Of a DNA stretch of 64,000 bases, positions 1 through 12,355 are shown in pieces. Source of the DNA: Dromiciops gliroides. Lineage: Eukaryota; Chordata; Mammalia; Microbiotheria; Microbiotheriidae. The stretch spans positions 120,341,897 to 120,405,896 of the forward strand of contig NC_057866.1 of the NCBI RefSeq assembly GCF_019393635.1, written 5' to 3'. The position numbers and the translations under genes were made by a program. Below the pieces are notes generated by a model. The model saw only the letters and a list, made by a program, of their open reading frames with translations, ran no database searches and was not told the DNA's origin. How positions within the stretch are numbered: the first letter of the stretch is position 1; each line of letters opens with the position of its first letter.

Positions 1-1075
1 GAAAACAGTTAAGTCATTCTTACTTGATTTTTAAAATCCTTTTTGAGCTCTTCCATTGCCTGTGACCAATTTGTATTTTTCTTGGAAGAATTTCTTGTAG
101 GAGTTTTGAATTTGTTATCTTTTTCTGAATGCATTTTGATCTGCCTTGTCACCATAATAATTTTCTATGGTCATAATTTTTCTGTTGTTTTCTCACTTTC
201 CAGCCTATTTCTTGACTTTTAGCTCTTTGCTAAAGTGGGTCTCTGCTTCCAGGGTGAAAGGCACACTGTCCCAAGCTTCAGTGGTTTTGTCCAACCGTTT
301 GCAGAGATGTTTCTAGGGTCCTATAAGTTTTCAGTTCTTCTGTGGTGGCATGATCTAAGGAGAGGTGTGTTTCTCATTCTCCTGGCCTGTGGTCTGGTCT
401 GTGAGCCACCACAAGAACCCTTTTCTGCCCTGGAATTTTGAAGCCTCCACTGAGGCTGTAACCTCTGTTGTCCTTGTGTTCCTCCTAGCCCTAGGATTGC
501 AACCCAGATCTAAGTATGTGTAAAGCAACAGAGTCCTGCCCCCAGTACCAGCAAAGTGACCTCTCTAATCTCCTTCTTTTTTGTTTGTTTTTTTTTGTTT
601 TTGTGGCGCAATGAGGGTTAAGTGACTTGCCTAGGGTCACACAGCTAGTAAGTCTCAAGTGTCTGAGGTTGGATTTGAACTCAGGTCCTCCTGAATCCCG
701 GGCTGGTGCTTTGTCCACTGCACCACCTAGCTGCTCCCTCTAAACTCCTTCTGACCAGTTATTCAACTCCTTTAGAATCTGTGGGCTGAGTTCTAGAAGT
801 AGCTGCGGCTATTGTTGATTCAGTGGCTCCCAAGTCTTGGTCCTGGTTTTCTGGGGCCTGGTATGCATTCGCATGGCCTGCAATTTGATTGCTTTCCATT
901 CTGAACCTGATTAGATAGACCTTACCTCCTGACCTTCTAAGTTGTCTTTGTATAGATAATTTTTCACCCCATCCTTTTGTGGGTTCTGCTGCTCCAGAAT
1001 TTGTTTTAGGGCATTATTTCAAGGTGCTCAGAGGGATTTGGGAGAGAGATCATGTGAGTCCCTGCCTATTCTCCA
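1..1075 (-). mobile_element. L1 LINE, 5' UTR and start of ORF1 (antisense)
   Basis: Read on the minus strand, the right part gives a marsupial L1 5' leader (CTGGAGCAGCAGAACCC near 980-1000, shared with the L1 derivative at about 37.01 kb). The left edge encodes an ORF1-like stretch, MEELKKDFKNQV, matching the EALKKHFEDKV coiled-coil segment at 37.77 kb. The copy runs off the window at its left end. A SINE is inserted at 577-738. No intact ORF remains. The right boundary is approximate. Confidence 0.6.
577..738 (-). repeat. tRNA-derived CORE/MIR-type SINE
   Basis: Antisense copy of the common marsupial SINE: T-rich tail at left, then the complement of CTAGCTGTGTGACCCT, ending in the complement of the GGAGCAGCTAGGTGG head. 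Imperfect flanking repeats (TCTAATCTCCTTCT before, TCTAAACTCCTTCT after) look like a target-site duplication. Confidence 0.85.
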
Positions 1076-1079
1076 CCTT

Positions 1080-1218
1080 CATTCAGCATCTCTCTCATCA
1101 TTTGCCATCCCACTATATAACCACTCCTTTTTTGACCAGCTCTTTTGCTGATTCATCATACAAATCATACCACCTAATTGTAGGTATTCTCTAAGTTTCT
1201 GTCTTAGGCTGTCTTTTC

Positions 1219-1292
<74 letters not shown>

Positions 1293-2340
1293 CATTTGGT
1301 GACTTCATTGCACTTATGGGATGAATTTTCATCACTACCCTGATGACTTCCAGATCTTTATACACAGCTCTAATCTCCCTCCTAAACTTTACAGTTGTCC
1401 ATTACCAACTATTAGATATTTCAAAGTTGATAATCTGGACCCTCCAGACATGTCTCAAAGTCCACAAGTTGAAAGTATAACTCATTACTCAATTCCCTCA
1501 AAATTTACACCTCAAAATGTATGTCTTTAAGGACTCTACCATCTTTCCTATTTCTCAGTTTTATAACCTTGACATTATCACCTGTTCTTCAATATTTCTC
1601 ACCTACCCCCAATATACACATTCTGTTGCCAATTCTTATAATTTGTCCTTGCCAGCATATCTCTTAACTGTACCCTTCTCACTAGTCACATAGGTATTAA
1701 CTTAGATCAGTCCCTATCACCTTTATTATTAAGTATTACAGTGGTCTCCTACTTGATCTCCCTATATGATCTGTTCCTATTCTACTTTATGCTATATATG
1801 ACAAAAATATTGTGAGGTTCAGATCTCAATATGTCACTCACAAATTCAACAAAGTATAGGGGCTCTCTATTATATCAAGAATCAAAAATAACATACTCTG
1901 TTGTTTTTGAAATCCTTTTTGAACCTAGTCCCACTCTACCTTTCCAAACCCATTACCGATTACTCTTCCTGCATTGAAGGAATGGACACCTTATTCCTAT
2001 TATTTACATATAGCATTTAATCTCCAATCTTTGTGCCTTTATCTTGGCTATCCCCAGGGCCTGGAATACAATCCTTCCTCCAAGCCAACTTGTAGACTTC
2101 AGTGCAGTTTCTGCATTCTATTTGAAGCCTTTGCTGATCCATCCACTACAGTGGCTAGTATCTTCTGTCACAAAACTATGTCGTGTTTATTTTGAATTTA
2201 TTCTGTATATAGTTGTTATGTTCTCTGATAGAATGTAAGATCTTTGAGGGCAGGAACTGTTGCATTTTTGTCTTTGAATTCCCAATGTCAAGGACATAAG
2301 TAGATATTTTACAAATGTTTGTTGATTAATTAAATACCTC
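1080..2340 (+). mobile_element. L2 LINE relic (ORF C-terminus and 3' UTR)
   Basis: A diverged copy of L2 in sense orientation. Recognisable blocks include the stretch around TGATGACTTCCAGATC (about 1340), the GTGGTCTCCTACTTGATCTC block (about 1740), and the 3' block ending in GAGGGCAGGAACTGTT and TTTGTTGATTAATTAA (about 2240-2335). No ORF survives. A TC-dinucleotide run lies inside it. Confidence 0.55.
1213..1290 (+). repeat. (TC)n microsatellite
   Basis: A nearly pure TC-dinucleotide run of about 75 bases inside the L2 relic. Confidence 0.95.
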
Positions 2341-2590
2341 CAAAATTGCCCATTTTCTCAAGCTCAATATGTTGCAAACAGAACTAAACATTTTGTTCCA
2401 CAAACTTATCCCTATTTCTAACTTGCCTATATTTGTAGAATTGATATACTCCAAAGGTCAAGACACTTGATATCTAGAAATTATTTTTCACCTTTCTTTT
2501 CTTTCACCAATAACATCTAACCAATTGCTAAGTTCTGTAGACAAAAGATAATTCTTGCATATGTCTATATATCTCTGCCTTTCTATTTCT

Positions 2591-2733
2591 TTTTTTTTTG
2601 TTGTGCAATGGGGGTTAAGTGACTTGTCCAGGATCACACAGCTAGTAAGTGTCAGGTATATGAAGTTGGATTTGAACTCAGGTACTCCTGAATCCAGGCA
2701 GGTTCTTTATCTACTGCGCCACCTAGCCACCCC
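2591..2733 (-). repeat. tRNA-derived CORE/MIR-type SINE with target-site duplication
   Basis: Antisense SINE with a T-rich left end and the complement of the GCAGCTAGGTGGC head at right. The flanks carry a matching CCTTTCTATTTCTTTT on each side (from about 2579 and 2733), a convincing target-site duplication that indicates fairly recent insertion. Confidence 0.9.
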
Positions 2734-2749
2734 CTTTCTATTTCTTTTT

Positions 2750-3550
2750 AATTTCTCTAGTTCAGGTTCTTATCTAGACTACCCTGATGTCCTCCAAATG
2801 GTGTCCTTGTTCCTAATCTCTGTCATCTCCAATTCATCTTCCAGCTGCTACCCATTTGATCTGCCATGTGTGCTAGTATGGTCACATCATTCCTCTCTTC
2901 AAAATATGTGAGTGGCTCCCTATTGCCAATTAAATGCTACATCAATTCCTTATCATGACATTTAAGGCCATTCACAATATGGATCTAGCATTCTTTTCTA
3001 TTCTTATTTCATGCTGCTATGAGGTACACAATTTTTTTCCAGCCAAAAAGGGCCATTTACCTTCCCATATTCTTGGGGAGCTCCCTGAATATTTTTGTTG
3101 TCCCCATTCAACTTGTTTGGAACAGGCCGCCCTTCCTCCACATCTACTCAATTAAATCCTTCCCTTTTTAATGTTTCACTGAATCACTTTTTTTTTTTTT
3201 TGTGAGGCAATTGGGGTTAAGTGACTTGCCCAGGGTCACACAGCTAGTAAGTGTTAAGTGTCTAAGGCCGGATTTGAACTCAGGTACTCCTGAATCCAGG
3301 GCCGGTGCTTTATCCACTGCGCCATCTAGCTGCTCCAGAATCACTTTTTCTATGAAGTCTTCCATTATTCTCCTCCCCTGGTGAAAGTCCTCTTTTTGAG
3401 CTCCAATTTCTTATCCCCCTATTTTTATTGCTAATATTCTGTTTTGTAACATTATTATTTGTTCATACATATCTTATCTCAACTATTAAAATGTAAGTTT
3501 ATTAAAGGCAGGATCTCTCTCATATTATCTTTCTATATCTTGTTTCTCAC
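2750..3550 (+). mobile_element. L2 LINE relic (3' part)
   Basis: Sense-oriented L2 3' region with the GAGTGGCTCCCTATTGCC and CATTTAAGGCCATTCACAAT blocks (about 2908-2980) and a later CTTTTTGAGCTCC / AAAGGCAGGATCTC end. It is interrupted by the SINE at 3193-3337 and has no coding capacity. Confidence 0.6.
3193..3337 (-). repeat. tRNA-derived CORE/MIR-type SINE with target-site duplication
   Basis: Antisense SINE inserted in the L2 relic, flanked by GAATCACTTTTT on both sides (from 3181 and about 3338). Its body is close to the common consensus, suggesting a young copy. Confidence 0.9.
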
Positions 3551-3588
3551 TGTGGTAAAAAAAAAACAGAAGGTTTAGCTTAATCATT

Positions 3589-4079
3589 TGAGAGTAGAGT
3601 GCATGCTACTGAAGCGGCTTTTGAAGGACCGCCCTTTTGGGGAGGAGACCATGACGAACAGCAGTTGCACCTGCTACTGCCCAGAGAGCGTGGCCAAGCA
3701 CGCTGTACTTCCGGGACACCAACTTAAAACTGAGAGTGAGAACGGAAGCTCTGCTCTCTGTCTCACACACTCTGGCTTCTCAGTTTAGCGGTGACAGCGC
3801 ATGCTTTGGTGATCGGTTCTGGTACTCAACCTGGCAGGCAGTTTGGAATTCGGTGAGTTTTATAAAAGAATATAGACTAAGCTTAGATCTAAGATTATTC
3901 ATTTGTATTTCCACTTTCCTATTTCCCTAATCGGTAGCACCTGTTTGTTGTCTAAACAATAAAAGCTAACCCCTCACTGATTAAAGCTCAGAGGCTTCTT
4001 TTTCTTAGTGGTCTGGGAGATATACAAGGGAAAAGTTAAAGGGGGAGTTTAATGCCTTTATATCCAATTTTAAATCTCA
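3589..4079 (+). mobile_element. Solo LTR of an endogenous retrovirus (fossil)
   Basis: The block starts TGAGAG and ends ATCTCA, giving the short terminal inverted repeat TGAGA/TCTCA of an LTR. A TATA-like TATAAAAG lies at 3861-3868 and an AATAAA at 3958-3963, about 100 bases apart, as expected for U3-R-U5. It is much more GC-rich than its surroundings. No internal retroviral genes adjoin it, so it is read as a solo LTR. Family is not assigned, no clean target-site duplication was found, and the boundaries could shift by tens of bases. Confidence 0.55.
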
Positions 4080-4655
4080 CATCACAAAGTACCTTACACA
4101 TATTTGCAAATACTTAGATGGATCTCTAACCATACTCACATAGGTTGTTCTTCCCAAAGTTTCAAGTTGCAACTGAGCATGCCTTCTTATCATATGTTTC
4201 TTCTCCATGTTTCCATAAATCTTTCATATAAAATTTTTCTTTCTAATGGAAACTTCTCATTTTATCTTTTAAAAATTCATGTATTTTTGGTCCAACCTTG
4301 TGATTTAATCAAAGTGAGGAGCTCTTGCAGTGAAAACTCCCTCCACCAATATACACCCTGGTCTGAACAAATTCATCTGTAACTAGTAGCACTTGAGTTG
4401 CCTAAAGAAATGAGATTGATATAATCATGATCAAAGAAAAGATTATGAATTACATAGGACAAGCTATAATTTTTGTGGTTTCATTTTTGACAGCAATAGT
4501 CATATATGTGATCATCTTCTGATACAAGGCTGACTTTGACCAGATGAAACTAGAGTGAAATATTGTCCCCATCTTTACTTAATTATCTTTAATTTAACTG
4601 CTAAGTTTCCAGCCATAAAAATACGTTCCATTGCTCTCTTTTGCTGTTCCTAATT
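4080..4655. other. Unassigned AT-rich sequence
   Basis: No repeat, RNA gene or credible ORF was recognised here; only short chance frames occur. Confidence 0.5.
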
Positions 4656-5380
<725 letters not shown>

Positions 5381-6009
5381 ACTCTTTTTAAAGAATGAAT
5401 ATTACTCTAAAATTTTAATTATTAAAGAATACACTTCAATGACTATTAGACATATTACAGTGGCTGTTGGCATGGGTAAGTCAAGCATTTCAAGGATAAT
5501 TTACACACACAAAGAAACAGTATCTATCACATTAAAGCCAAAGAATAGTGTTATCAAAAATGAAAATAACTGACAAATTATTCATGTAGAACAGTATAAT
5601 TAATCCTCAGAAAATCTGCTAGCCTAGAGGATTTTGTATTGATTCCTCTTGCTTTCTTGAAGTTGGAAAGAGACCAAAGAGAACAAAAAAAAAAAAACTA
5701 AACATTGCTATTTTTTTAAAAAATGTTATCCTGGGCCAAAAAAACATAAAAATGAGTAAACCTGGGAAAAAACCACATATATACATACACACACACACAC
5801 ATACTGATGAAATTCACTTTTCCATTCAAAAGTATACCCTGTTTTCAAAAGAAATCTAGGTTAGCCTATAAGATTTGGGCGTTTTCATTAGTCTATGTAA
5901 TATGTATCCCACCATTATTCTTCATAGGGGAAACTATTACCTACATAGATGAAATGACCTCCTCAAGATGCCACAGATACTTGTGGTTATGATCTGGTTC
6001 TTTTACATC
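5381..6009. other. Unassigned AT-rich sequence with a short CA run
   Basis: No gene or known repeat recognised. A (CA)n run of about 16 bases lies near 5787-5802. Confidence 0.5.
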
Positions 6010-6184
6010 TTTTTTTTTAAATAATTATTTTATTATTTTTTAGGTGGGGGGGGGGAATGACGATTAAGTTACTTGCCCAGGGTCACATAGCTAGTAAGTG
6101 TCAAGTGTCTGAGGCCATATTTGAACTCAGGCCCTCCTGAATCCAGGGCTGATACTTTATCCACTGTGCCACCTAGCTGCCCCC
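6010..6184 (-). repeat. tRNA-derived CORE/MIR-type SINE
   Basis: Antisense copy with a T/A-rich left tail and a run of G at about 6045-6055, then the usual body and the complement of GGGGCAGCTAGGTGGC at the right end. Confidence 0.85.
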
Positions 6185-6877
6185 TTCTTTTAATTCTTAA
6201 AACAATGTTACTTTATACTCTCAAAGCTTTCACCCTTAGATTCTTCTATATTGGGAGGATTGGACAGAAAAGCAATTATTCCTCAAAAGAATTGTTTTAC
6301 ATCCTGTACTAGCAGTTCATGAGAATAGAAAATATTGTTAATGTTAAATTTCAATTTCTTTTGAGGTTTTAGCTCCAAAATAAAAAAAAATGCTCATGGC
6401 ATTTGACTATATTCAAGCATATTCAAATATTTTCAATAGATGTTGATATTGCTAGGTTTTTTAACTATTTCTTTTGGTACAGTTTGGTGAAATCTTCAGT
6501 ATTCTATGACTATTTTGAATAATCTTTATAAAATATAAGTAATTGGTCTTCCAGCTCTGAGAAATCAGTCACTGACTTTGAGTGGAAAAAATGTCTTATC
6601 TCAAATGGCTTTAACCACTTTAGTAACCAATCAGAATAAGGAATGAAAATTGAGGTCAGTTATGGTTCAATCCCATGATCTACTAGGACATGCATAGTTG
6701 AATTTTGATAATAAGGTCAACCTGCTGCCTTCTGGTCTAAATAACTAGGAGTCCTGTGGTCAGGCAGATTCAGGTAAAATTTATCAGCATTTTTGTTAAT
6801 ATGCTGGTGAAAATGTGCTGCCATCTAATTGTCCTCCTTTAGATCCTCTGTAGAGCTATACATTTTATAAAAATAAT
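6185..6877. other. Unassigned AT-rich sequence
   Basis: No recognisable gene or repeat; only short chance ORFs. Confidence 0.45.
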
Positions 6878-7380
6878 GGGATTTGGCAGATACTCAAAGG
6901 TCCACCTGGAGATTAATCTAAACTGATTGGATTAAGTGAGAGTTATTGACTTTGCTGATTAGCCTACTTCAAGTTAACGCCTGGCAGGCCCTTAAGAAGG
7001 TATTGTTCTCAGAAGCTAAGGTCTTTGAACTCAACTGGAGACCACCTTCAAGTCCAGTGAACCAATGGATTTGGATGACACCTACCAATTAGCTTGAAGT
7101 AGTGTGTAAGGACCAACTATGTTCCAGACCTATAAATAGCTTCCATACTCAGTTTGAGAGTAGTTCATGGTTGAAGCAGGCTCGTGGCAGAGGACTTGAG
7201 GAAGAACCAGACCAGGCTGGAACTCTAGGATAGATAGACTTTTTCTTAACTTTCTGAACTCCATGTGAATACTTGGTATGCTTTAATAAATGCTTAATGC
7301 CCAAAGACTGGTGCTAAAGCTTCTAATTTAAGGTGAGCACACATTATATTTTTTAGACAACACATTTAGATTTTAAACAT
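6878..7380 (+). mobile_element. LTR of an endogenous retrovirus-like element (fossil)
   Basis: Contains a TATA box TATAAATA at 7131-7138 and AATAAA at 7285-7290, followed by AGCTTCTAATTTAAGGTGA. The same tail occurs in antisense in the LTR at 40937-41420 and, diverged, at 49426. This is therefore a third member of one LTR family. There is no neighbouring internal region. The left boundary is a guess and no target-site duplication was identified. Confidence 0.5.
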
Positions 7381-7928
7381 CACACCACATACTGCCCCAC
7401 TTATCCTGACAGCTACTCTGCTCATAAACATGAAATCATGGTCTTCTCTCATCTAACTTTTGCATGAACAGAACATCTATAATTTATACTCAATGTACTC
7501 AAGGAGAAACAAGGATCTAATATGTTGCAAACTCTCTCATTAAAGGATTGTCAGTTTATAGTCATTTATTAAACATCTAAAACAGCTCAGAAGGTCCTCA
7601 AAAATAATTCAGAACTGATTGGAAATAATAACGGCTGCCAACTATGGGCAAAGAAAGAGTAGAGCTAGATCTTCAGGAAACTTACAGCAAGTCTCCTGTG
7701 AAATCATCAGTGAAAAAACTCACATCCTTCCAAGGAGAATTGGGGTTGACATTACACCTCAAGGTGATTCTCTCTTCCACATCACAAAATCCATAAGTAC
7801 GGCTTAGGCACAACTCTCCCTTGATTCATTTGTCAGTTTAGAACAGATACAAGAAATCTATGAGCTTGAGAACACTTCGCCAAAAAAAAATTAAATTAAA
7901 CAAAAAATCCTCGGTAGGAACTCAACTC
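7381..7928. other. Unassigned sequence
   Basis: No gene or repeat recognised. A 62-codon frame at 7619-7807 has no recognisable similarity and is probably chance. Confidence 0.45.
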
Positions 7929-8110
7929 AGCTGAGCAATGATTAAGGAATAATAGAATGTAGAAAGTTTAAATGTAAAGCTGGAAGGGAAAGGCTTAGAG
8001 GACATCTGGTCCACTCCTCTCTGCCCACCCCCATTTTATAGAGAAGAGAACTGAGACCAAGAGAGGTTATGTGATTTACCCAAGGTGATACCATATCCAT
8101 ATGAGGATGG
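7929..8110. repeat. Left copy of a diverged direct repeat with a MIR/CORE-like block
   Basis: The segment with GGAATAATAGAATGT, GCTGGAAGGGAAAGG, CATTTTATAGAGAAGAG and CTGAGACCAAGAGAGGT recurs in the same order at about 8710-8880. The second half resembles the CATTTTACAGATGAGGAAACTGAGG block of mammalian CORE-SINE/MIR elements. Confidence 0.55.
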
Positions 8111-8160
8111 AGGTAGGGGACTGGAATAGAAACCATTTTATCAGTTAAAAAATAAAGTTC

Positions 8161-8554
8161 CATGAGAACCCATACAAAGGACCATGCCTGTTAGTGTCAA
8201 AATTCCTTCCCACTAGAATTTTGCAACATGAAATAACTAAAGAGAGACAATCAAAGGTGTATAGCCAATAACTTTAAAACAAAGCATTTATTGTCTATAT
8301 AAAATACAAGCTGGCACTATTAACTAAGGGTGATGTTTTTGTTTTGTTTTGTTTTTGGAAAAACACACTTGATGGACCTGCCCAACATGCTAGTCTATGG
8401 AAAAGAGAAGAAAAACAGCAGAAAGAGGAAATGAATACACCAAGGTCTTGCCCATACTAGAGTTGTCTTCAGTCAACAAGTCCAAAAAAGAGAAATAAGA
8501 TTTCTATTTCAGGATGTTGGTTAATAATTTACCTTATTAACTTTTATATGGTAC
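8161..8554. other. Unassigned sequence
   Basis: No gene or repeat recognised. Confidence 0.45.
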
Positions 8555-8662
8555 TCTCCTTTAGGGCAGTTACTGTCTTTTTGCCATTTCTTGTATCTCC
8601 AGTGCTTAGCACAGTGCCTAGCACATAGTAGGCACTTAGAAGTTTATTGATTGATTGACTGC
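8555..8662 (+). repeat. L2 3'-end fragment
   Basis: Contains the classic L2 terminal block CAGTGCCTAGCACATAGTAG followed by TTGATTGATTG. Confidence 0.7.
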
Positions 8663-8709
8663 CCCATGTTATAACTGGAAAAAGAATGAAACAGACATAG
8701 AACCCACAT

Positions 8710-8882
8710 CAGCAGAACAGTGAATAAGGGATAATAGAAGGTAGGTTTCATATAAATGAAAACTGGAAGGGAAAGTTTTAGAGGACCCTGACCCACTTCT
8801 CCCTCCCCACTCCCACTTTATAGATAAGGAAACTGAGACCAAGAGAGGTCATGTGATTTATTCAAAGTCATACCACTGTAAT
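8710..8882. repeat. Right copy of the diverged direct repeat
   Basis: Matches 7929-8092 in order and orientation (GGGATAATAGAAGGT, ACTGGAAGGGAAAG, GAAACTGAGACCAAG). Spacing between copies is about 780 bases. Confidence 0.55.
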
Positions 8883-9445
8883 AGGCTGAGTAAAAATTCA
8901 AAGCAAGAATCCTGATTCCAAATACAGAATACTTTCCACTTCAGAATGCTGTCTTTCCTCAATCTTATTTTCTTTGTATAAATTAATGTTTTTCCTTTAT
9001 CTTGTGAGTGTTTCCTGAGGTGGGGGCAGAATAATTTCATTTGACTGATCAGACTGTCAAAATGACTGAGGCCCAGCTGTGCACTAGACTGATTAATAGG
9101 GTGTGATTTGTGATGAGTTTGTGCCACAGGAACTATAAAGGTTGTGTCCCTGATTCATATTTTCAAGTCACACATCTTCCAATAGGCCCTGATTGAAATA
9201 GCTTAGAAAACCTCATGGCCATGTAGTAAGGTTTAAGGGCTTTATTATATAATGTGTATGGGCCCCTTCAAAGTAGTTGCCATCAGACATTATGGGCATA
9301 ATCCAATAATGCTGATTATACTGTTTGAAATATTTCTGAAAAACACTTTTCAACATTCCTTTAAACCCATTTTATAAAGTACACCAGAGTGTGTCACAAT
9401 GCTTTATAAGTTTATTTGGGTGTTACTCTCTCCACCCTGACTTCT
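8883..9445. other. Unassigned sequence
   Basis: No gene or repeat recognised; the 89-codon minus-strand frame here shows no family features. Confidence 0.45.
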
Positions 9446-9446
9446 T

Positions 9447-9645
9447 TCACTTATTTATTTATTTAGCTGTTCATTCATTCATTTATTCTTTCATTTATTT
9501 ATTTATTCATATTTATTTATCTATCCATCCATTTGTTTATTTATTTATTTGCTTATTTATTTACATATTTATTTATTTGTCTATATATCCATTTATTTAT
9601 TTATTCATTCATTCATTGTTTGTTTATTTATTTTTATTTAACTTG
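9447..9645 (+). repeat. (TTTA)n-like tetranucleotide tract
   Basis: An impure TTTA/TTCA/TCCA tetranucleotide array. The translated frame across it is only Tyr/Ile/Phe/Leu repeats and is not a gene. Confidence 0.9.
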
Positions 9646-9690
9646 AAAAAATATTTAAACAACTTCTTGCCTGCAAGAAGCTCACATTCT

Positions 9691-9838
9691 TTTGGGGGGG
9701 GGGCAGGGCAATGAGGGTTAAGTGACTTGCCCATGGTCACACAGCTAGTAAGTATAAAGTATCTGAGGTCAAATTTGAACTCAGGTCCTCCTGAATCCAG
9801 GGCCCGTGTTCTTTCCACTGCGCCACCTAGTTGCCCCC
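9691..9838 (-). repeat. tRNA-derived CORE/MIR-type SINE
   Basis: Antisense SINE starting with a G run at left and ending in the complement of GGGGCAACTAGGTGGC. Confidence 0.85.
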
Positions 9839-10164
9839 TCTGATCCCCACTTCTTAAAACAACAAAATAATATTTAGATAATAACAAATTAAATCAAGAG
9901 CCTGTATTAAAAACTATTTTAGTGCATTGGTTTCTCTTTAGCATTCTGTGTTTTTATTTCAGAGAATGCATTATTGATAAAACAACAATGGTCTTAATAC
10001 ACAAAGCTAACCCATTTCCCCCAGAACTAGAAGTATTTAAATCAAGAAGCATATTTCTTTTCTTGAGCCTCATATAGCCATCTAGCCTCACAATTATTTG
10101 GCTTCACATTAAGCAACACAATAAGGAATCTAATGATTTCTTTCAGTTAGGAATTATGATGTTA
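9839..10164. other. Unassigned AT-rich sequence
   Basis: No gene or repeat recognised. Confidence 0.45.
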
Positions 10165-10265
10165 CAGATAATGAGCAGATCTCAAATTCAGGAAGACCTG
10201 GGTTTAAGTTCTACCTCAAATACAAACTGGCTGTGTGATCTCTAACAGTTATTTAACCCCTCCGG
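10165..10265 (+). repeat. MIR/CORE-SINE fragment
   Basis: Contains TCAGGAAGACCTGGGTTTAA and CTGGCTGTGTGATCTCTAAC, the B-box and CORE portion of a MIR-type SINE. Confidence 0.65.
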
Positions 10266-10414
10266 GCTCCAGCTGGATTTCTAAGACTTTAATTTTCATA
10301 GAAAGTGCTAAACTGCCTTACTAGAGGGGATTTTCTCATCTAGGTGGTCCCTATGTCAATGAGATTACTATCACCTCTTTTTTAAAGTTAAATTCATGAA
10401 ATTCCTATGTCCAA

Positions 10415-10570
10415 TCCATTCCAATCCAATAAACATTAAATGTCAAAAGATGCCTGCCACTATGCTAAATTCTGGGAATATAATTAATTAAAAATATCTC
10501 TTCCCTCAAGAAGATTATAATTTAATGGGGCAGAGGGAGAGAATACATAAAATAAGACAGGAAAGCAAGA
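10415..10570 (-). repeat. L2 fragment (antisense)
   Basis: Block order of antisense L2: GCCACTATGCTAAATTCTGG, TCCCTCAAGAAGATTATAAT, then GGGGCAGAGGGAGAGAATAC. Confidence 0.5.
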
Positions 10571-11164
10571 AGAGGGGAGAAGATATACCAAGTAGTACAC
10601 ATTGCCCCAATCAGTGAGGAAAGGATACTGAGGGAGGTTATGTTAGTCAAGGCATACATTAGCAGCATGAGATTAGAGATGATGATCTTAACCTGGGGTT
10701 GAGAGAGAGAGAATCTTGTTCCATAGAGTTGAAACCAAGCAGAGCAACAGATGTGCCAGTGAAATTGAATTCATAGATTTATTTTAGAATAGCTACTATA
10801 TTGTTACATCTGTCTTTAGTTTTAGAGACAAATTCCCCACTCTTGCACTCTTATGGAAAATCAGTAAGTTTTATAAAAGAATGCATTATTTGAGAGAAAA
10901 TGAGGAAGGAAAATGGCATCATTTCTATCCAGACAGAAAACATAATAGTCTGCCAACTAAATGAACTGGGGAGGATAAAGAGAAGGAAAGGAGAAGGAAA
11001 AGGATGAAGAGGAGAAGGTCCCATTTAACACTTATTAAGACTGTAAATGCTTGGTCATACTAATATAAATGTGATCATCTTTTCTTTCTCAGATAAGTTT
11101 CCCTGTGAAATTTTCACAACTCTGTTTAGTCTCATATTTAGAAAAAATGGAGGTACAAAGGTAG
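10571..11164. other. Unassigned sequence
   Basis: Purine-rich in part (about 10970-11010); otherwise nothing recognised. Confidence 0.45.
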
Positions 11165-11290
11165 ATAGAATGTCAACATTGGCATCAAGAAGACTCAAAT
11201 GATAAAATACACAACCCTGCTATATTAGTTGTGGGGTACTGATGAAATCACTTAACCTTCAGTATCCCAGGTGACTCTCTGTGATTATAA
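11165..11290 (+). repeat. Possible MIR/CORE-SINE fragment
   Basis: AGAAGACTCAAAT followed about 60 bases later by AATCACTTAACCTTCAGTAT resembles a worn MIR core. Confidence 0.4.
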
Positions 11291-11434
11291 GATACAGATA
11301 GGTTATTGCTCTGGATTGAAGAATGGAGTTTCCATACTGGAAAATCCACACAGTTTAAAACATAGATCTAAATGACCCCAACCCTCAAAAAAAAAAAGTC
11401 AACTTCTATTTTACAAATAAATTAATCAAGAAAT

Positions 11435-11645
11435 AATTAGTATTCCTTAAGTGCCTGTTATGGGCTAGACACAGTAATAGGCCCCAGAGAGATTAGGTCA
11501 AAAACAAAATAGCTCCTACCCTCAAGGATCTTATATTCTATAGGGAGAAACAGCATAAACATACAGAAATATATAGAATATAAATGTAGGGTATTTGAGA
11601 GAGAGGATTAGCAATTGGAGGGGTCAGGAATGGTTTGGTGTATAG
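11435..11645 (-). repeat. L2 fragment (antisense)
   Basis: Antisense L2 blocks: AGTGCCTGTTATGGGCTAGA, CTACCCTCAAGGATCTTATA, and a later GGATTAGCAATTGGAGGGGT. Confidence 0.55.
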
Positions 11646-12127
11646 GGCTAAGCACTTCTGGTGACACATTAGGTGGTGCCTATATCAGTGAAATTTGTAT
11701 CACATAGGCCCAACTCATTGTGCCAGAAGAAATAAATATAGAATACATCTTATGAATACCCAATATTTTTAAATACTCAGTGATTGAAGGCATGAATTAT
11801 CTCTTCAAATATCAGAATGGTAGGCTCTTGGTCAAATTAGATAGGGACATAAGAAGTTCTGATCAAATATATTTGCATAGAGTATTGCAAATCTAATCAA
11901 AAGTGCTTTATTTTCTAGAGAAAACTGCCTGCTTATCTCGAAATAGTTAACAAAGAAAACAGCAAAAAAAAGAGTAGCAATGATGATCCTAAGAAATTCA
12001 GTGGAGACAAAATTTAAGAAAAGAAATAACAATGATAATTATTATTTACATAGTGCTTTAAGTTTTTCAAATCCCTTAGGAATCAATTTTTTTAAAAATC
12101 CCCTTATGTATTTATGTGCAAATGTGG
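11646..12127. other. Unassigned AT-rich sequence
   Basis: No gene or repeat recognised. Confidence 0.45.
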
Positions 12128-12355
12128 AATGGAAAGGTTCTGGATTTGGAGTCAGGAAGACCTGACTTCAAATCCCTCAGACACTCCATATATGACTCTA
12201 AACAAGTCATTTAACCTCTTTCTACTTCAATTTCCTCATCTGTATAATGGGGATGACAATAGGATCTACCTCTTAGGATTGCTATGAGCATTAGAAATGA
12301 TAATACACATAGTGCTTTGCAAACCTTAAAACACTATAAATGACAACTATTATTA
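12128..12355 (+). repeat. MIR-type CORE-SINE, nearly full length
   Basis: Shows the MIR order in sense: GGAGTCAGGAAGACCTGACT, CAAGTCATTTAACCTCTTTC, TCAATTTCCTCATCTGTATA, ATGGGGATGACAATAGGATC, and AGTGCTTTGCAAACCTTAAA. Confidence 0.75.

Noticed and set aside
9391-9714. 107-codon ORF rich in Tyr/Ile/Phe that looks like membrane segments
   Set aside because: Encoded by a TTTA-type simple repeat and the edge of a SINE.
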